A stretch of DNA of 64,000 nt from Pusillimonas sp. T7-7 (lineage in GTDB: Bacteria > Pseudomonadota > Gammaproteobacteria > Burkholderiales > Burkholderiaceae_B). The translations under genes were made by a program, and so were the position numbers. The notes under the pieces were generated by a model that worked only from the letters and a program-made list of their open reading frames with translations, did no database searches and had not been told where the DNA came from. Each line of letters opens with the position of its first letter. The first letter of the stretch is position 1. Location: the NCBI RefSeq assembly GCF_000209655.1, contig NC_015458.1, positions 3,819,606 through 3,883,605 of the forward strand, given 5' to 3'. This document shows positions 45,358 through 53,762 of this stretch, one piece after another.

Positions 45358-46857
45358 ATGGCCTGGTTTACACAGAAACCTCCAGGGAGCATACGGTTCT
45401 GGCTCCTGGCGCTTTTGATACCAGGCACTGTCGGGCTGATGCTGTTCGATAGCTGGAATGATTACTACGCCCTGAAGGCAGTAACCGGCACGGTCTACGA
45501 CAGCGCCTTGCTTGAGCCAGCCAAAGTGCTGGAAACCAGCGTCGAGTTCAATCCCGATGGCACACTGCGTATTGACCCACCGTTTTATGCACAGGTGATG
45601 CTCGAGTCCCGCGCCGGGAACCGCAAATATTTCAGGGTTGAAGAGGTCACTCCTGCCGCCTTGTCTTTGTCGGGCATACAGGGCAACGCTGTCGAAGGGG
45701 ATACCTTGCTGGGCATGCAGGGGCTGCCACGGCCCAAGGCGTTTGCCGACACCGAGGGCATGCCCGTGTTCTACACCGGCATGTACCGCAACGACGAAGT
45801 GCGCATGGTGGCCTTGTGGCGTGATCTGCATTACGAGGGTTTGCGCAGGCAAGTCATCATAATGGTTGGTGAAAGCGTTGATGTGCGCATGCGTACACAG
45901 CAAGAAGCCTGGAGGCAGGGCCTGTTTCGCGACGCCCGCATGCTGATACTGGTTGTGCTGCTGGTCTGGTTCAGTGTTGCCTGGGCCTTGCGCCCGCTGA
46001 ACGAATTAAGGCGAAAGATCAAGGCGCGTGATATTGATAACCTGATGCCGCTGGACGCCAACTTGGTGCCTCACGAGGTTGTGCCCATGGTCAGGGCTGT
46101 CAACCATCATATTGGCTTGTATCGTCAGGTATTGGGAAAACAGGCCCAGTTTCTGGCTGATGCCTCGCATCAGTTGCGCACTCCGCTGGCCATCATGCGT
46201 ACGCAGGCGCAATATGCAAAGCGCGAACCCGATATCGCCAGAACACGGGAAACCTTGGGGGCTATCGTGCAGCAATTAGGCCAGGCGTCGCGCCTGACCG
46301 AGCAACTGCTGTCGCTGGCTCATGCCAGCGGCAGCGATGTGGCCCCCCAAGGCAGGGTGGACCTGAACACCCTGGCACGTGATGTGGTGCTGCAGTATTT
46401 GACGCTGGCACGCGAAAAACACCAGGATCTGGGCTGGATCGATTGCACTGGCAGCGAGGCTGCCAATCCTGAGGTTCGGGTCTTGGTGCTGGGTAGCGAG
46501 GCCGAGATCCAAGAGGCGGTTGCCAACCTGGTGCATAACGCCATCAATCATGCCGGAGAAGGCTGCACCATTACTGTATCAGCGGGGGCCGAGGGTGATC
46601 AGGCGTGGGTGAGTGTCTGCGATAACGGTGTCGGGCTCGATCCATCTTTGCGCGAAACCGTATTCGGCCGATTCGATCGTGGCGGCCTGGAGCACAAAAG
46701 CCGGAACAGTGGTTCGGGCCTGGGTTTGGCCATTGCCCTGGCTTACGCTGAACGCAACCGCGGGACTATCGTATTGAAAGACGGCGACCCCTCGCCAGGA
46801 GGGGTCGGCTTGTGTGCGCTGCTTCAGTTGCAGCGATACATCGACCAAGAAGGGTGA
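45358..46857 (+). CDS. TctE/QseC-type sensor histidine kinase
   Basis: A 499-residue membrane kinase. It has an N-terminal helix (FWLLALLIPGTVGLMLFD), a periplasmic sensor of about 150 residues and a second helix (ARMLILVVLLVWFSVAWAL). A HAMP domain follows, then a dimerisation domain with FLADASHQLRTPLAIMRTQAQYA carrying the phospho-histidine. The ATPase end has EAVANLVHNAINHAGEG, VSVCDNGVGLD and SGLGLAIALAYAERNRG. The periplasmic domain layout matches TctE-like sensors. Partner of the preceding regulator. Confidence 0.9.
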   Translation: MAWFTQKPPGSIRFWLLALLIPGTVGLMLFDSWNDYYALKAVTGTVYDSALLEPAKVLETSVEFNPDGTLRIDPPFYAQVMLESRAGNRKYFRVEEVTPAALSLSGIQGNAVEGDTLLGMQGLPRPKAFADTEGMPVFYTGMYRNDEVRMVALWRDLHYEGLRRQVIIMVGESVDVRMRTQQEAWRQGLFRDARMLILVVLLVWFSVAWALRPLNELRRKIKARDIDNLMPLDANLVPHEVVPMVRAVNHHIGLYRQVLGKQAQFLADASHQLRTPLAIMRTQAQYAKREPDIARTRETLGAIVQQLGQASRLTEQLLSLAHASGSDVAPQGRVDLNTLARDVVLQYLTLAREKHQDLGWIDCTGSEAANPEVRVLVLGSEAEIQEAVANLVHNAINHAGEGCTITVSAGAEGDQAWVSVCDNGVGLDPSLRETVFGRFDRGGLEHKSRNSGSGLGLAIALAYAERNRGTIVLKDGDPSPGGVGLCALLQLQRYIDQEG

Positions 46858-46891
46858 TTGTTGCCCTGCATGGCTTCAAGCAGGCGAGTCG

Positions 46892-47797
46892 CTAGCTGCG
46901 CAGACGCTTGATCAGGCTGGAGGTGTCCCAGCGCTTGCCGCCCATCTGCTGAATATCTGCATAGAACTGATCCACCAGCGCCGTTACGGGAACGCGGGCG
47001 CCATTGCGATTGGCTTCAGAGAGCACCAGGCCCAGATCCTTGCGCATCCAGTCGACCGCAAATCCGAAGTCGAACTTGTCTTCTATCATGGTGTGGCCAC
47101 GATTTTCCATTTGCCAGCTTTGCGCGGCGCCTTTGCTGATTACGCCCAGTACCTGCTGCATATCGAGCTTTGCCGCCTGACCGAAGGCAATGGCTTCAGA
47201 CAAGCCCTGTACCAGGCCCGCAATGCAGATTTGATTGACCATTTTGCACAACTGACCCGAACCCGGGGCGCCCAGCAGTGTGACGGCCTGTGCAAAATGA
47301 AATGCCAACGGCTGGATGGTATCGAAATGCGCTTGTTCACCTCCGCACATGACCGTCAGGGCTCCATTGACGGCGCCTGCCTGGCCACCGGAAACAGGCC
47401 CATCAACAAACCCCACCCCTTGTTCCTTGGCTTTTTTGTGCAGTTCGCGTGCGACCTCCGCCGAGGCCGTGGTGTGGTCGACCAGAATCGAACCCGGCGC
47501 CATGCCCGCCAAGGCGCCGTTCTCGCCCAGTATGACGCTGCGCAGGTCATCATCGTTGCCGACGCAGCAAAAGACGATACTGGCGCCTTGTGCGGCTTCT
47601 TTGGGGGTGCGGGCGGCCTGACCGCCAAATTCCTTGACCCAGGCCTCGGCCTTTTCAAAGGTTCTGTTGTACACGGTGACTGTGTGACCAGCCTTGGACA
47701 GGTGCCCGGCCATGGGAAAGCCCATGACGCCCAAGCCCAGGAATGCGACCTTGGCGGCGGGCTGGGTTTCGTAGGATCTGTCGTTGATGGAAGGCAT
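46892..47797 (-). CDS. 3-hydroxyisobutyrate/2-hydroxy-3-oxopropionate dehydrogenase family
   Basis: A 301-residue beta-hydroxyacid dehydrogenase. KVAFLGLGVMGFPMAGHLSKAGHTVTVYNRT is the Rossmann loop, FVDGPVSGGQAGAVNGALTVMCGG the substrate-binding signature, LGAPGSGQLCKMVNQ carries the catalytic lysine, and MRKDLGLVLSEANRNG ends the family. It converts 3-hydroxy acids such as 3-hydroxyisobutyrate or glycerate-type substrates with NAD(P)+; the exact one is open. It converges on the kinase gene and may belong with the tctBA transporter upstream of it. Confidence 0.88.
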   Translation of the reverse strand: MPSINDRSYETQPAAKVAFLGLGVMGFPMAGHLSKAGHTVTVYNRTFEKAEAWVKEFGGQAARTPKEAAQGASIVFCCVGNDDDLRSVILGENGALAGMAPGSILVDHTTASAEVARELHKKAKEQGVGFVDGPVSGGQAGAVNGALTVMCGGEQAHFDTIQPLAFHFAQAVTLLGAPGSGQLCKMVNQICIAGLVQGLSEAIAFGQAAKLDMQQVLGVISKGAAQSWQMENRGHTMIEDKFDFGFAVDWMRKDLGLVLSEANRNGARVPVTALVDQFYADIQQMGGKRWDTSSLIKRLRS

Positions 47798-47905
47798 ACC
47801 GTTGTTCTCCGTTAGTGTTTGATTAAGTGCGTTTGCTCCAGCTATAAGATTACCTCAATACTCGCTCGGAAAAAAACACTCGCAAGCAGTAATGCGATGC
47901 CCAGC

Positions 47906-47938
47906 AAAAAGCCCGCCGGCTTTGTGAGTCGGCGGGCC
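47906..47938 (-). terminator. Rho-independent terminator of tctBA
   Basis: On the minus strand GCCCGCCG, an eleven-base loop and CGGCGGGC are followed by TTTTTGC. It lies 34 bases past the tctA stop. Confidence 0.85.
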
Positions 47939-47971
47939 TCTGGTTGGAAAGGCTTTGTAGAGATGAAGCGC

Positions 47972-49477
47972 TTAGCCTTCGTCTACAAATGCTTCTTCAC
48001 GTTTCTTCTTGATTGACGGCAAGGCCACCAGGACGACCAGGATGGCTGCGGCGATCAGCAGCGACATCGATAGTGGCCGTGTGACGAAAGTGGTGTAATC
48101 GCCGCGAGCCAGCAGCAGCGCGCGCCGGAAGTTTTCTTCCATCATTGGGCCCAGCACCAGGCCCAGCAGCAAGGGTGCTCCTTCGCATTTGAGCTTGGTC
48201 CATACATAGCCCAGGAAGCCGAATGCGGCTGTCATCCAGATGTCGAACACGTTGTAGTTAAGCGTGTAGACGCCGATGGTGCAGAAAACCAAAATGGCAG
48301 GGAAAAGTATCCGGTAAGGCACATTCAGCAGTTTTACCCACAAACCGACCAGTGGCAGGTTCAGAACTACCAGCATCAGGTTGCCGATCCACATGGACAC
48401 GATCAGGCCCCAGAACAAATCGGGGTGGCTGGTCATGACTTGTGGGCCAGGCTGGATGTTGTGGATGGTCATGGCGCCGATCATCAGCGCGGTGACTGCA
48501 TTACCCGGAATACCCAGCGTCAGCAACGGTATGAACGATGCCTGAGAGCCGGCGTTGTTGGCCGATTCGGGCCCGGCCAGACCGGCGGGGTGGCCTTTGC
48601 CGAAACGTTCGGGGTTCTTCGAGATTTTCTTTTCCAGCGTGTAGGAGGCAAACGATGACAGTACGGCGCCGCCGCCAGGCAGAATCCCAAGGCAGCAGCC
48701 CAGTGCGGTACCGCGTACGCATGCAGGCCAGGCTTCTTTGAACTCTTGCTTGTTGGGATACAGCGAGCCCACTTTGCTGGTCAGGTCGACGCGCTGGTCT
48801 TTCAGTTCCAGGTTGCTCATGATTTCAGCAAAACCGAAAACACCCATGGCCACAGCGGCGAAGTCGATGCCGTCTTGCAGTTCAGGGATGCCGAAGTCGT
48901 AGCGGGCAACGCCCGAGTTGACGTCAGTGCCGACCATACCCAGCAACAGGCCAAGCAGAATCATGCAGATGGCCTTGGGAAGCGAGCCTGAGGCCAGGAC
49001 CACCGCACCGATCAGGCCAAGCACCATGAGCGAGAAATACTCGGCCGGGCCGAATTTGAATGCGACCTCGGCCAATGGTGGAGCAAAGCCTGCGATGACC
49101 AAGGTGGCGACGCAGCCTGCAAAGAACGAACCCAGGGCGGCAATGGCCAGTGCGGCGCCCGCGCGTCCGTTGCGCGCCATCTGGTGGCCGTCCAGCACGG
49201 TGACCACCGCTGATGTTTCGCCGGGCAGCGCAACCAGAATGGCGGTTGTGGAGCCGCCGTATGCAGCGCCGTAGTAGATGCCTGCCAGCATGATCAGGCC
49301 GGCAACAGGAGGCAGCACATAGGTGATGGGCAACAACATGGCGATGGTGGGCACGGGGCCGACCCCGGGTAGAACACCAATAAGTGTTCCCAATACGCAG
49401 CCCAGCAAACAGTACGCCAGGTTTTCCATGCTGAGCGCCACCGAGAAGCCCAGCATCAAGTGTTCAATTAATTCCAT
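47972..49477 (-). CDS. tctA: Tripartite tricarboxylate transporter large membrane subunit TctA
   Basis: A 501-residue permease of the TctA family with eleven to twelve helices. GVLPGVGPVPTIAMLLPITYVLPPVAGLIMLAGIYYGAAYGGSTTAILVALPGE is the diagnostic conserved block, and GILPGGGAVLSSFASYTLEKK and GIPGNAVTALMIGAMTIHNIQPGP are its internal repeat. It would work with TctB and a periplasmic TctC/Bug protein to import citrate or similar acids. No binding protein gene is in the window. It follows tctB by 12 bases. Confidence 0.93.
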   Translation of the reverse strand: MELIEHLMLGFSVALSMENLAYCLLGCVLGTLIGVLPGVGPVPTIAMLLPITYVLPPVAGLIMLAGIYYGAAYGGSTTAILVALPGETSAVVTVLDGHQMARNGRAGAALAIAALGSFFAGCVATLVIAGFAPPLAEVAFKFGPAEYFSLMVLGLIGAVVLASGSLPKAICMILLGLLLGMVGTDVNSGVARYDFGIPELQDGIDFAAVAMGVFGFAEIMSNLELKDQRVDLTSKVGSLYPNKQEFKEAWPACVRGTALGCCLGILPGGGAVLSSFASYTLEKKISKNPERFGKGHPAGLAGPESANNAGSQASFIPLLTLGIPGNAVTALMIGAMTIHNIQPGPQVMTSHPDLFWGLIVSMWIGNLMLVVLNLPLVGLWVKLLNVPYRILFPAILVFCTIGVYTLNYNVFDIWMTAAFGFLGYVWTKLKCEGAPLLLGLVLGPMMEENFRRALLLARGDYTTFVTRPLSMSLLIAAAILVVLVALPSIKKKREEAFVDEG

Positions 49478-49489
49478 TTCCGGCTCTCC

Positions 49490-49951
49490 TTAATTGCCTA
49501 GAAAGCTGGGCCACAAGGGGAAGATCAAACCTAAACCCTTGATAAACGCAAGCCATACAAATAAAACCAAAAACAAGCCGGTAATGATGGAAACCTTCCA
49601 GCTGAATTCGTGGCTGGCCAAGCTGCTGCCTACAACCAGCAGGAAGACAGTGATGTAGATGCCCAGGTAACTAAGCAGGACGCCGCTGAGTGCTACCGAA
49701 CCTACAACAATAGAGGCGATTTTCCAGTCGAATTTTCCGACTTCGGTTTCAGTTGCCTTGGACGACATAGCTCCCAAAGCAACGATGGCGCCGAGCAGGG
49801 CGAGCAATACGCCCAGCCAGAATGGAAAATAGCCCGGTCCCATTCGGGCCGAGGTGCCCATCGAATAGCTGGTGGCTCCCAGCGCGAATCCGACGCCTAT
49901 GGCAAGAAACATAACTCCGGACCAGAAGTCCTCTTTATTTCTAAGCTGCAT
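49490..49951 (-). CDS. tctB: Tripartite tricarboxylate transporter small membrane subunit TctB
   Basis: A 153-residue protein with four transmembrane helices. RNKEDFWSGVMFLAIGVGFALGATSYSMGTSARMGPGYFPFWLGVLLALLGAIVAL is the TctB family N-terminal block. The start at 49951 is preferred over the longer frame because GGGAGA lies about nine bases before it. Forms the operon tctB-tctA, ended by a strong terminator. Confidence 0.92.
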   Translation of the reverse strand: MQLRNKEDFWSGVMFLAIGVGFALGATSYSMGTSARMGPGYFPFWLGVLLALLGAIVALGAMSSKATETEVGKFDWKIASIVVGSVALSGVLLSYLGIYITVFLLVVGSSLASHEFSWKVSIITGLFLVLFVWLAFIKGLGLIFPLWPSFLGN

Positions 49952-50273
49952 GTTGACCAAATCTCCCTGACAGCATGGTAAAACGGGCATTTGCCGGTGA
50001 ATGACCGCCAAGATTTTGGATGGCGGTCAGCAAATACCGAAAGGTGACGCATGGTAATGGACGAGGGGTAAGCTGAAAACCCCGATTTCCCCTCAGTTGT
50101 CTAGGGTTTACCCGCAATACGCATGTTTTTTTCATGATGCGGTAATGGCTTGGCGCCTGCCTCTTTCAGATTGAAAGATTATTGAAAGGGTTTGGAAAGA
50201 GCCATGAAAGGTTATGATTGGTTTTCAATTTTTTCCTATTCACTTTCTGTCGTGATGGTTTACGATAACGCCC
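49952..50273 (+). promoter_or_regulatory. Divergent region between tctB and the ZapB-like gene, with a perfect palindrome
   Basis: This 322-base gap holds TGACCGCCA (50002-50010) and its exact reverse complement TGGCGGTCA (50021-50029) with a ten-base spacer, 51 bases upstream of tctB. It is a plausible operator or leader hairpin for the tct operon. The rest probably contains the two divergent promoters. No gene seen. Confidence 0.45.
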
Positions 50274-50678
50274 ATGTTGCAAGATCTTGATTCTCTCGCC
50301 GCCCGAATCGGGCAAATGGTGCAGTTCACCCGCCAGCTGCAGAACGAGCGCGCTGCGGTGCTGGCGCGTCTTAAAAACCTCGAGCAAGAGCGCGATATGC
50401 TCCGCGAACAATTGCAGCGCAGCGAAGCTGAACGCACAGAGTTGTCTGCAAGCACGAGCACGCACGAAACCCAGCTCAAGGAGCTACAGGCCGAGGCCGA
50501 GGTCGTGCAGGCCCGGCAGCAAAGCGAACTGGCTCGCTGCAAGACCGAGTCCGAAGCGATCGGGCAGCGCCTGGCGGCCAGTCAGGCCGACACCTCCCAC
50601 TTGAGGCTGGTGGCTAGTAAAGCCAAAGAGCAGATCGATTCAATCTTGGTGCGCCTGCCTGGCGCGCCTCAGGAGTAA
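50274..50678 (+). CDS. Coiled-coil protein upstream of zapA (ZapB-like)
   Basis: A 134-residue protein that is nearly all predicted coiled coil (residues about 5-125): heptad-rich LARLKNLEQERDMLREQLQRSEAERTEL and similar. There is no signal peptide or membrane helix. In betaproteobacteria a gene of this kind sits immediately upstream of zapA and is often called a ZapB-like or cell-division factor. That name rests on position and coil, not on a motif. Its stop lies next to the zapA start, so the two are coupled. Confidence 0.72.
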   Translation: MLQDLDSLAARIGQMVQFTRQLQNERAAVLARLKNLEQERDMLREQLQRSEAERTELSASTSTHETQLKELQAEAEVVQARQQSELARCKTESEAIGQRLAASQADTSHLRLVASKAKEQIDSILVRLPGAPQE

Positions 50679-50684
50679 ATGGCC

Positions 50685-50996
50685 ATGGAACGCGTCGACG
50701 TATCCATTCTTGGGCGTGATTATTCACTGGCATGCGCGCCAGCTGAAAAAGACGCTTTGCTTGCCGCGGTTCGCCATGTCGATCAGCGTATGCTGGGTGT
50801 CAAGGGCTCGGGTAAGGTATCCAGTAACGAACGCATAGCCGTTATGGCGGCTATACAAATCGCCAGCGAACTCCTGGCCATGCGCGCGCCAGATGGTCCG
50901 CTCGGAAATATTGCCTTAGGTGATTTCAAGCGTAAAATTGATGACATGAACGACTTGCTCGACCAGGTAGGCATGCCGGCCGTTCAACAAAAGTAA
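50685..50996 (+). CDS. zapA: Cell division protein ZapA
   Basis: ZapA cross-links FtsZ filaments at midcell. The 103-residue protein begins MERVDVSILGRDYSLACAPAEKDALLAAVRHVDQRM and continues with the ERIAVMAAIQIASELLAMR helix, ending in a coiled coil; this is the family pattern. Two in-frame ATGs (50679 and 50685) are possible. The second is preferred because AGGAG at 50671-50675 is nine bases from it but only three from the first. A 6S RNA-like sequence follows, which is the usual neighbourhood. Confidence 0.9.
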   Translation: MERVDVSILGRDYSLACAPAEKDALLAAVRHVDQRMLGVKGSGKVSSNERIAVMAAIQIASELLAMRAPDGPLGNIALGDFKRKIDDMNDLLDQVGMPAVQQK

Positions 50997-51010
50997 AAAT
51001 TTAGTTTTCC

Positions 51011-51031
51011 GAACACACTGCATGTGTGTTC
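51011..51031 (+). repeat. Perfect inverted repeat upstream of the 6S RNA candidate
   Basis: GAACACAC and GTGTGTTC form a perfect eight-pair palindrome with a TGCAT spacer. There is no T run after it, so it is not a standard terminator for zapA. It lies ten bases before the presumed 6S RNA 5' end and could be an operator or part of a processed transcript. Confidence 0.4.
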
Positions 51032-51040
51032 AAATGGTTA

Positions 51041-51217
51041 GACCCTGCGGTGTTCGAGACTTGGCCATACATTCCTTGAACCAATGCTTTTGGCATCAGG
51101 TTGCTGGATTGACAAGTAGGAGTGATCTTCTTAACGAAGAACCCGAAGCTTGACTGAAGGCGACCACCTTGGACCTCCGGTTCCAGGATGCCGGCCTTTG
51201 ACGACACAGGCGGGGTC
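51041..51217 (+). ncRNA. ssrS: Probable 6S RNA
   Basis: Regulatory RNA that mimics an open promoter and binds sigma70 RNA polymerase. Evidence is positional and structural. It lies just behind zapA, the normal 6S site. GACCCTGC (51041-51048) pairs with GCGGGGTC (51210-51217) to close a rod of about 177 nt. The CTTGGCCATACATTCCTTGAACCAATG stretch resembles the conserved 6S 5' arm and bubble. A strong terminator follows. Exact ends are estimated. Confidence 0.68.
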
Positions 51218-51224
51218 ACTATTC

Positions 51225-51252
51225 TAAAGCTCGTCTCCGGACGAGCTTTTCC
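51225..51252 (+). terminator. Rho-independent terminator after the 6S RNA candidate
   Basis: AAAGCTCGTC, a TCCG loop and GACGAGCTTT form a perfect ten-pair stem running into TTCCTTT. It ends the presumed ssrS transcript 17 bases before the next start codon. Confidence 0.8.
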
Positions 51253-51268
51253 TTTATGGGTTGCTGAT

Positions 51269-52024
51269 ATGTATCTTTCCAAACAGAAACGTAATTGCAT
51301 GTTAGTCCTGGCACTGAGCCTGGGCGCCGGCTTTGCCACCTTGCCTGCCACGGCGCAGCAACATCAACAAAGCGAGCACCATCACGCAAAACAGAAATGG
51401 CCACAGGCCACGCTGCAAGCTGAAGCCAATGCTGAAATTGCGCAGGACACGGTCAAAATAACTCTGGCCGCCGAGTTGAGCGACACAACGCAAACAGCGG
51501 TCGCCGACGCCCTGACCAAAACGCTGCAAGACACCATGGCACAGGCCAAAGCGGCTGCAAAAGGCAAGGCCGGTATCAAGATCAGCAGTGGCAATTACCG
51601 GATCTGGCCCATGAACGACAAAGACGGCAAGATTACCAATTGGCGCGGGCGTGCTGAAATCTTGCTGGAGTCCACCGACTTTGCGGCAGCGTCCGAACTG
51701 GCTGCGTCGGTCAGCGACCGTATGCCGGTAGCGAATCTGAGTTTTTCGGTTTCACCTCAAGAGCGGGCCAAGAAGGAAGAGGCTTTGCTGGTCGAGGCCG
51801 CGCAGGCCTTTCGTGACCGCGCACAGGCGCTTACCGATGCCTTTGGATACGCCGGTTATAGTGTCAAAGAGATCAATCTGGGCGGTTCAGGCGCCCGCTA
51901 CGAGGCAGCTCCGCGCATGATGGCCATGGCTGCCGACAAGGCAAGCGTGCCGCTTGAGGGCGGCACGGAAATGGTCAGCGTATCGATCAATGGCTCGATT
52001 TTCTTGCATTCAGCACAAAAATAA
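51269..52024 (+). CDS. SIMPL-domain (DUF541) exported protein
   Basis: A 251-residue secreted protein. The signal [18 protein letters not shown] follows a short N-terminus, and a His-rich mature start ([12 protein letters not shown]) leads into the DUF541 fold. That fold includes [55 protein letters not shown] and [28 protein letters not shown]. The family is periplasmic and poorly understood. ATG 51269 is chosen over the longer frame, which would run into the terminator. The 3' end overlaps lgt by 38 bases. Confidence 0.82.
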   Translation: MYLSKQKRNCMLVLALSLGAGFATLPATAQQHQQSEHHHAKQKWPQATLQAEANAEIAQDTVKITLAAELSDTTQTAVADALTKTLQDTMAQAKAAAKGKAGIKISSGNYRIWPMNDKDGKITNWRGRAEILLESTDFAAASELAASVSDRMPVANLSFSVSPQERAKKEEALLVEAAQAFRDRAQALTDAFGYAGYSVKEINLGGSGARYEAAPRMMAMAADKASVPLEGGTEMVSVSINGSIFLHSAQK

Positions 52025-52772
52025 GTAGGCCGGCAAGTATCATGGGCAGCGATAGTAGCTGTCCCATCGACATGCCAGCTGTCAGTAGCCCAAGGTATTC
52101 GTCGGGCTCACGTGTAAATTCCACCAGAAAACGGAAGACGCCGTAGCCCATTAGAAACAGGGCGCTGACTTGGCCCGTGGCACGGGGTTTGCGCGCAAAC
52201 CACCAAACCAGGGCGAACAAGGCCAGACCCTCCAGCCCCAGCTCGTACAGTTGCGATGGGTGCCTGACAAGATGGTCTCCGCTTTGAGGAAATACCATGC
52301 CCCAGGGAACATCGGTCGGGCGTCCCCATAGCTCGCCATTAATGAAATTGCCCAGCCTGCCTGCCGCCAGCCCAAGCGGGATGAGCGGAGCAATGAAATC
52401 GCCGATTTCAAGCAGGGTTTTGCTGTGCTTGCGCGCGAACAGGAACAGTACGACCAGGACGCCAATCAGGCCGCCATGAAACGACATGCCGCCTTGCCAC
52501 AGGAAAAAAATTTCAAGCGGGTTGGCCAGATATTCACCCGGTTTGTAGAACAGGACGTAACCCAGTCGTCCGCCCACGATAACGCCCAGCACACAATAGA
52601 AAATCAAGTCTTCCAGGTCGCGTAAGGATAAATCGGTTTTGCCTTGCCTGATACGCCAGCGACCAAGCAGCCATACTTGCGCAAAGCCGACCAGGTACAT
52701 GAGACCGTACCAGTGTACGGAAATAGGGCCTATTTGTAGCGCGACGGGGTCAATTTGCGGATACTGAAGCAT
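51987..52772 (-). CDS. lgt: Prolipoprotein diacylglyceryl transferase
   Basis: Lgt attaches diacylglycerol to the lipobox cysteine of prolipoproteins, such as Pal and the glycine-zipper lipoprotein of this window. The 261-residue, seven-helix protein has the family HGGL motif in [20 protein letters not shown] and the signature [25 protein letters not shown]. Further highly conserved stretches are [10 protein letters not shown] and [20 protein letters not shown] 52772 is used, dropping a 27-residue extension. The last 38 bases overlap the SIMPL gene. Confidence 0.95.
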   Translation of the reverse strand: MLQYPQIDPVALQIGPISVHWYGLMYLVGFAQVWLLGRWRIRQGKTDLSLRDLEDLIFYCVLGVIVGGRLGYVLFYKPGEYLANPLEIFFLWQGGMSFHGGLIGVLVVLFLFARKHSKTLLEIGDFIAPLIPLGLAAGRLGNFINGELWGRPTDVPWGMVFPQSGDHLVRHPSQLYELGLEGLALFALVWWFARKPRATGQVSALFLMGYGVFRFLVEFTREPDEYLGLLTAGMSMGQLLSLPMILAGLLIFVLNARKSSH

Positions 52773-52875
52773 GTAAAGTGTGTCCTGTTTCAATATCGCC
52801 GATAATACCGCGATAAGCTGTCCAAAAGTCGCGTCAGGCGATTTGGTTTTCAATCACAAAGCTCAGGTGCGGTGT

Positions 52876-53232
52876 ATGGTTGCAAGAAGTTTGTCGGTAT
52901 TGCTGTGTGTGCTGGGTGTAGGGCTGACGCCATCTGTCGTTGCGCAACAGACGGGAGTGAATTTGGCGAAAGCCAGAAACTGTCTGTCTTGTCACCAGGT
53001 AGATAAAAAAGTGGTGGGGCCGGCGCTAACGGTTATAGCCCAACGTTTTGCAGGCGTCGAGGGCGCAGCCGATTACCTGGCCCAGGCTATACGTAACGGC
53101 GGGCGAGGTCGTTGGGGAGCTGTTCCCATGCCGGCTCAGCCCCAGGTCAGTCCAGCAGACTCGAAGCTCCTTGCCGCCTGGATACTATCATTGGCTGACC
53201 AGGCATCGCCAGAATCTCAAACCAAGGAATAG
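52876..53232 (+). CDS. c-type cytochrome (class I, cytochrome c551/552-like)
   Basis: A 118-residue periplasmic electron carrier. A signal (SLSVLLCVLGVGLTPSVVAQ) precedes the haem site CLSCH (Cys36, Cys39, His40). The likely distal ligand is Met85 in VPMPAQPQVSPADSKLLAAWIL, the usual cytochrome c551 end. Upstream codons before ATG 52876 would add a non-signal extension and are ignored. msrA starts two bases after its stop, so they probably share a transcript; a reductant link is possible but unproven. Confidence 0.88.
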   Translation: MVARSLSVLLCVLGVGLTPSVVAQQTGVNLAKARNCLSCHQVDKKVVGPALTVIAQRFAGVEGAADYLAQAIRNGGRGRWGAVPMPAQPQVSPADSKLLAAWILSLADQASPESQTKE

Positions 53233-53234
53233 TC

Positions 53235-53762
53235 ATGACAGAAACAGCAGTTTTGGGTGGTGGATGTTTTTGGTGCACCGAATCGGTGTTTCTATCCTTG
53301 CGGGGCGTTATCAGTGTCACACCGGGTTATAGCGGTGGCCACTTGGAAAACCCCAGCTACGAGCAAGTATGCAGCAAGACAACCGGTCATATCGAAGTCG
53401 TGCGCTTGGTGTTTGATCCGGACATCATCGATTTTGAAACTATATTGCAGGTATTTTTTGCCACTCACGACCCGAGCACACTCGACAGGCAGGGCGGTGA
53501 TGTTGGCCCGCAGTACGCATCGGTTATTTTTTATCAGTCGGCGCAGCAGCAGGAAACTGCGCAAAAGCTTATCGAGCAGGTGCAGGCAGAGCTGGGTGTG
53601 CCGGTGGTCACTCGCCTGCTTCCGGCTCAGAAATTCTGGCCGGCCGAAAGCTATCACCATAATTACTATGCGCTCAATCCTGGGCAGGGCTATTGCCAGG
53701 TGGTCATCTCGCCCAAGCTGGCCAAGTTCAGGAAGCGCTACGCCGAGCTTCTGGCCGTTTAA
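53235..53762 (+). CDS. msrA: Peptide methionine-S-sulfoxide reductase
   Basis: MsrA reduces the S form of methionine sulfoxide in oxidised proteins. The 175-residue protein starts MTETAVLGGGCFWCTESVF with the catalytic Cys11 in GCFWC and contains GVISVTPGYSGGHLENPSYEQVCSKTTGHIEVVRLVFDPDII and the FFATHDPSTLDRQGGDVGPQYASVIF block. Carries only the MsrA domain. The 3' end overlaps the facing gene by 35 bases. Confidence 0.95.
   Translation: MTETAVLGGGCFWCTESVFLSLRGVISVTPGYSGGHLENPSYEQVCSKTTGHIEVVRLVFDPDIIDFETILQVFFATHDPSTLDRQGGDVGPQYASVIFYQSAQQQETAQKLIEQVQAELGVPVVTRLLPAQKFWPAESYHHNYYALNPGQGYCQVVISPKLAKFRKRYAELLAV

Noticed and set aside
46814..47815. A 333-residue open frame opposite the hydroxyacid dehydrogenase
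   Set aside because: Lacks any domain; the minus-strand gene has full family motifs.
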